DNA of 64,000 bases from Patiriisocius marinus (lineage in GTDB: Bacteria > Bacteroidota > Bacteroidia > Flavobacteriales > Flavobacteriaceae), in contig NZ_BKCG01000003.1 in assembly GCF_008974325.1 (NCBI RefSeq), positions 1 through 64,000 on the forward strand, written 5' to 3'. Positions within the stretch are counted from its first letter, which is position 1, and the number at the start of each line of letters is the position of its first letter. This document shows positions 61,286-64,000 of the stretch, piece after piece. The translations under genes were made by a program, and so were the position numbers. Under the pieces are notes generated by a model. It saw only the letters and a list, made by a program, of their open reading frames with translations, searched no databases and was not told the DNA's origin.

Positions 61286-62620
61286 TTAAGAAACAGCCTC
61301 TTTATAAACTTTTAAGCAACGCTCTCTTGCTTCTTTATGGTCAACCATCATTTCGGGATATGTGTCCGTTCCGAATTCTGGAATCCAATTTTTAATGTAT
61401 TTTTTGTCTTTATCAAATTTATCAACTTGAGTAATTGGGTTGAAAATTCTGAAATAAGGAGCTGCATCAACACCACTTCCAGCTGCCCACTGCCAATTAC
61501 CTACATTACTCGCTTGCTCATAATCCAATAGTTTTTCAGCAAAATATGCCTCTCCCCATCGCCAATCAATTAATAAGTGTTTACATAAAAAACTAGCAAC
61601 TAACATACGTACACGATTATGCATATATCCAGTTTTGTTCAATTGTCGCATTCCTGCATCAACTAATGCATAACCTGTAGTTCCGGTTTTCCATTTTTCA
61701 AATTCATCTTCGTTATTACGCCATTTAATTCGATCGTATTTACTTCTAAAAGCATCGTGTTGTGTTTTTGGGAAGTGCCAAATTATTTGAGTAAAAAACT
61801 CACGCCATATCAACTCACTCCAGAAAACTTCATTCTTCTCAGCAATAGCTTTTTCCATCATCTTTCTAACACTTACAGTTCCAAAACGTAAATGTGGGCC
61901 TAAATGTGAAGTTCCATCAATAGCAGGGAAATTTCTTGTGTCTTCATAATTATTTATTAATGAAGGAGTCACTTTGTATGAAGGTACATCAATTTTAGAT
62001 TTTTCGAAACCTATGTCAGATAGACTCATATTTGGAAGCCTACTATGTGCGTATAAATTATCAAAGTGTTTTTCACAAGGATAATTTTTTAAATCTGTTT
62101 TAGGTTCAAAAGTATCTTTCCATTTATTTTTAAATGGCGTGTAAACTACATAAGGATCACCATCTGCTTTAACTACATCATCTTTTTCAAATATTACTTG
62201 ATCTTTGTAGTCATAGAATCCTATTTCAGAACTGTCATTAGAGTCACTGTCTTGCTTTTGCGTAGATAAAAATTTCTTAATTTCCTTGTCTCTTTCTTGA
62301 GCATATACTTCGTAATCACGATTGGTAATTACATTTTGAATATTATAATCTGTTACTATATTTTTATAAACATCAATTGGCTTACCGTGGTAAATAGCTA
62401 AACTACTACCGCGTTCTTGAAGTTTATTGCGCATTTCTTGTAAGGTTTCGTGTATAAACGTAACACGCGCATCATCTTTGGGTAATTCATTTAAAATTTC
62501 AGAATCAAAAATAAAGATAGGCATTACGGGATATTTCCCATTTAATGCTTTATGAAACCCAACATTATCTTCAAGTCGTAAGTCCCTTCGGAACCAAAAT
62601 ATATTTAATTTTTCAGCCAA
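61286..62620 (-). CDS. phr: Cryptochrome/photolyase (DNA photolyase)
   Basis: A 444-aa photolyase. The N-terminal alpha/beta antenna domain begins LNIFWFRRDLRLEDNVGFHK. The FAD-binding helical domain contains ELIWREFFTQIIWHFP, TGYALVDAGMRQLNKTGYMH, NRVRMLVASFLCKHLLIDW, and NVGNWQWAAGSGVDAAPYFR then IFNP, which cover the flavin and the Trp electron-transfer chain. It repairs pyrimidine dimers with blue light. The start is TTG at 62620, 1 bp after the SDR stop (TGA); no ATG precedes the conserved FWFRRDLRLED. Confidence 0.93.
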   Translation of the reverse strand: MAEKLNIFWFRRDLRLEDNVGFHKALNGKYPVMPIFIFDSEILNELPKDDARVTFIHETLQEMRNKLQERGSSLAIYHGKPIDVYKNIVTDYNIQNVITNRDYEVYAQERDKEIKKFLSTQKQDSDSNDSSEIGFYDYKDQVIFEKDDVVKADGDPYVVYTPFKNKWKDTFEPKTDLKNYPCEKHFDNLYAHSRLPNMSLSDIGFEKSKIDVPSYKVTPSLINNYEDTRNFPAIDGTSHLGPHLRFGTVSVRKMMEKAIAEKNEVFWSELIWREFFTQIIWHFPKTQHDAFRSKYDRIKWRNNEDEFEKWKTGTTGYALVDAGMRQLNKTGYMHNRVRMLVASFLCKHLLIDWRWGEAYFAEKLLDYEQASNVGNWQWAAGSGVDAAPYFRIFNPITQVDKFDKDKKYIKNWIPEFGTDTYPEMMVDHKEARERCLKVYKEAVS

Positions 62621-62621
62621 A

Positions 62622-63314
62622 TCAATCTGTTTTTAAAGTAGACATTCCTCCGTCAACACCAACTACTTGGCCAGACATCCAAGAACTATCTTCGCTAAGC
62701 AAAAATGCGGCTATATTTGAAATATCCTTTGCTGTTCCTATTCTTTTTAAAGGATGACGTTCGCCCATCTTTTCTTTTTTCTCATCAGTAGAAAGCAGTC
62801 TGCCTGCAAGGGGAGTATCAGTTAGGGAAGGAGCTATTACGTTCACTCTCATAGTAGGAGCATACTCGGCCGCTAAAGCTTTAGCAAAGCCTTCAATTGC
62901 TCCTTTTGATGCAGCTACACTTGTGTGAAATGGCATACCTAAACCTACAGCTACGGTGCTAAAAAACACTAAACTTGAATTTTTAGAAGCGACAAGTTTT
63001 GGTAAAATACCTTGTACAACTTTTACTAATCCAATAAAATTAATGTCTAAATCTTGTTGAAAAGCTTCTGGTGAAATTCGTTTAAACGGTTTCAGATTAA
63101 TACTTCCTGGACAATATACTAAACCGTGAATTTCGTTTGGTAATTCTAAAGTAGAAATAGCATCAGTAGAAACATCAAATTCAATGTGTTTAACATTCTC
63201 AGGGACATTTTTATTAGTTCTTGAAGCGATAATAACGTTATTTTCTTCTGAAATTTTAAGTGCTATTTCATTTCCTATTCCGTAGGAACCTCCTATAAGT
63301 AATATGTTTTTCAT
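62622..63314 (-). CDS. SDR-family oxidoreductase in photolyase operon
   Basis: A 230-aa short-chain dehydrogenase. The Rossmann glycine motif is IGGSYGIGNEIA (residues 7-18), the CPGSI strand corresponds to NAG, and the active site contains Ser in FFSTVAVGL and a YxxxK-equivalent segment HTSVAASKGAIEGFAK, in which the usual Tyr is Val, so reductase activity is doubtful. The C-terminus GQVVGVDGGMSTLK is typical. It lies between an SRPBCC gene (21 bp) and phr (1 bp) and is part of a light-response operon. Confidence 0.86.
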   Translation of the reverse strand: MKNILLIGGSYGIGNEIALKISEENNVIIASRTNKNVPENVKHIEFDVSTDAISTLELPNEIHGLVYCPGSINLKPFKRISPEAFQQDLDINFIGLVKVVQGILPKLVASKNSSLVFFSTVAVGLGMPFHTSVAASKGAIEGFAKALAAEYAPTMRVNVIAPSLTDTPLAGRLLSTDEKKEKMGERHPLKRIGTAKDISNIAAFLLSEDSSWMSGQVVGVDGGMSTLKTD

Positions 63315-63335
63315 AAATATTTTTTGAAGTGAGAA

Positions 63336-63803
63336 TTACTCAGGGTAGATTCCGAAAAGCTCAATTAACTTTTCTCTTCTATAATTGAATATTTCATCTA
63401 ATTTTGGTTTTACAATTATAGGATGCACTAATTGTCCTAAAATACCCATTGGTACTTTATAATCAATAACATCTTCCATTTCTACACCACCTGGAATTTC
63501 TTTAATAAAATGCTTATGATGCCATAAAGAATAAGGTCCAAAGCGTTGCTCGTCAACAAAATAACTATTATTAACAACGTGTGTAATTTCTGTAACCCAT
63601 TTGGTTTTTATTCCTAAGACAGGAGTCACAATATATTGAATAATTTGACCGGAGTACATGGGTCTATCAGCTCCAGAAAGTATATTAAAACCCATATAGT
63701 CAGGAGTTATTGTTTTTAAATTTTTTGGGTTAGAAAGAAATTCCCAAGCAACTTCCTTTGATATGGGTAGCTTTTGAAGTGAACGTTTAGTGTATATTTT
63801 CAT
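63336..63803 (-). CDS. SRPBCC family protein in photolyase operon
   Basis: A 155-aa START/SRPBCC domain protein. It starts with KRSLQKLPISKEVAWEFLSN and has the Pro-containing strand-helix of this fold. TKWVTEITHVVNNSYFVDEQ is a central strand pair, and the C-terminal helix ends RREKLIELFGIYPE. SRPBCC proteins of this type occur next to photolyase genes in marine flavobacteria; the ligand is unknown. It is the first complete gene of the operon on the minus strand. Genes further upstream are outside the window. Confidence 0.84.
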   Translation of the reverse strand: MKIYTKRSLQKLPISKEVAWEFLSNPKNLKTITPDYMGFNILSGADRPMYSGQIIQYIVTPVLGIKTKWVTEITHVVNNSYFVDEQRFGPYSLWHHKHFIKEIPGGVEMEDVIDYKVPMGILGQLVHPIIVKPKLDEIFNYRREKLIELFGIYPE

Positions 63804-63824
63804 TAGTTATTTTGATAGTATAGA

Positions 63825-63944
63825 TTAACGGCGTGACAACACTTTGTTATTCATTGTGAGTAATCTATAATAATCTGTTTTAGACATTTTTTTCTTAAAT
63901 CTAGATCTCATTTTCCCTGTAATATTTTTTAAGTAAGTTTTCAT
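63825..63944 (-). CDS. Possible 39-aa basic peptide
   Basis: An ATG-TAA ORF of 39 residues (MKTYLKNITGKMRSRFKKKM at its start) with very basic composition and no hydrophobic segment. It lies 22 bp before the SRPBCC ATG on the same strand, which fits a small operon gene, but chance is not excluded. No family recognised. Confidence 0.35.
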   Translation of the reverse strand: MKTYLKNITGKMRSRFKKKMSKTDYYRLLTMNNKVLSRR

Positions 63945-64000
63945 AGCACAAATTTTCGACTAAGATAATTATGTTTTACATTTTAATAATTCCCTTAAAC

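Noticed and set aside
1-64000. tRNA, rRNA, riboswitch
   Set aside because: Reading both strands of the gaps I found no tRNA cloverleaf, rRNA segment or riboswitch pattern that I could support.

Overview
The window is low-GC DNA from a member of the Bacteroidota, very probably a marine Flavobacteriaceae (a Dokdonia-like genus is a guess). Reasons: type IX secretion C-terminal sorting tails (6625-9249, 40345-41931), promoters of the TAnnTTTG type with an upstream TTG, very weak Shine-Dalgarno sites, menaquinone genes, families such as DUF4290, and a MurA with Asp in place of the usual catalytic Cys. I see no rRNA, tRNA, CRISPR array, transposase or integrase.

Region 1 (1-6600) is accessory DNA. 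Four repeats of almost constant size (124-125 bp from AAC to GTT, at 111-235, 976-1099, 1744-1867 and 2432-2556), plus a half site at 6477, separate four minus-strand gene units: a RelE/HigB-HigA type toxin-antitoxin pair, a small membrane protein, an unknown protein and a 1216-aa type IIG restriction-modification enzyme. Each unit has its own terminal inverted repeat of about 9-13 bp (GTT... at the start, ...AAC at the end), and this differs from unit to unit. That is the junction rule of integron cassettes and attC sites, but no integrase is visible. This is the most unusual part of the window.

Region 2 (6600-21200) is almost all on the minus strand: a secreted T9SS protein, a DUF1275 membrane protein, a 58-aa membrane peptide, a glyoxalase-like lipoprotein, an acetyltransferase, a Qnr-like pentapeptide protein, a lipoprotein with an EQ dipeptide tract, a tightly coupled PIG-L deacetylase / 43-aa peptide / sodium:solute symporter operon, and a ubiA-maf-lipoprotein-mscS operon.

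Region 3 (21400-31970) holds a umuDC pair whose UmuD lacks its Ser-Lys dyad, an MFS transporter, a TerB-like protein, a lipoprotein RidA homologue, dnaK, a serine-hydrolase/TPR lipoprotein, a Dps, an SRPBCC protein, a plant-type LRR protein and an esterase.

Region 4 (32000-50850) is mostly core metabolism. menI-menF-menD and menB make the naphthoquinone head group from chorismate, and aroC (48361-49425) makes the chorismate; menA, menC and menE are not in the window. Between them lie an S1-domain RNA-binding protein, a C1 cysteine peptidase, a Crp/Fnr regulator, a fatty-acid desaturase, a T9SS BNR-repeat protein, miaE, trmL, a FAD/Fe-S D-2-hydroxyacid dehydrogenase and a dicarboxylate/glutamate symporter.

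Region 5 (50960-64000) carries a Calx-beta-like secreted protein, a second MscS channel, yqgE, HU, fmt, recQ coupled to a NadR-like ATPase, DUF493, DUF4290, murA, and a photolyase-SDR-SRPBCC operon. Five genes (ubiA-like, MFS, recQ, the DUF4290 gene, phr) appear to start at TTG.
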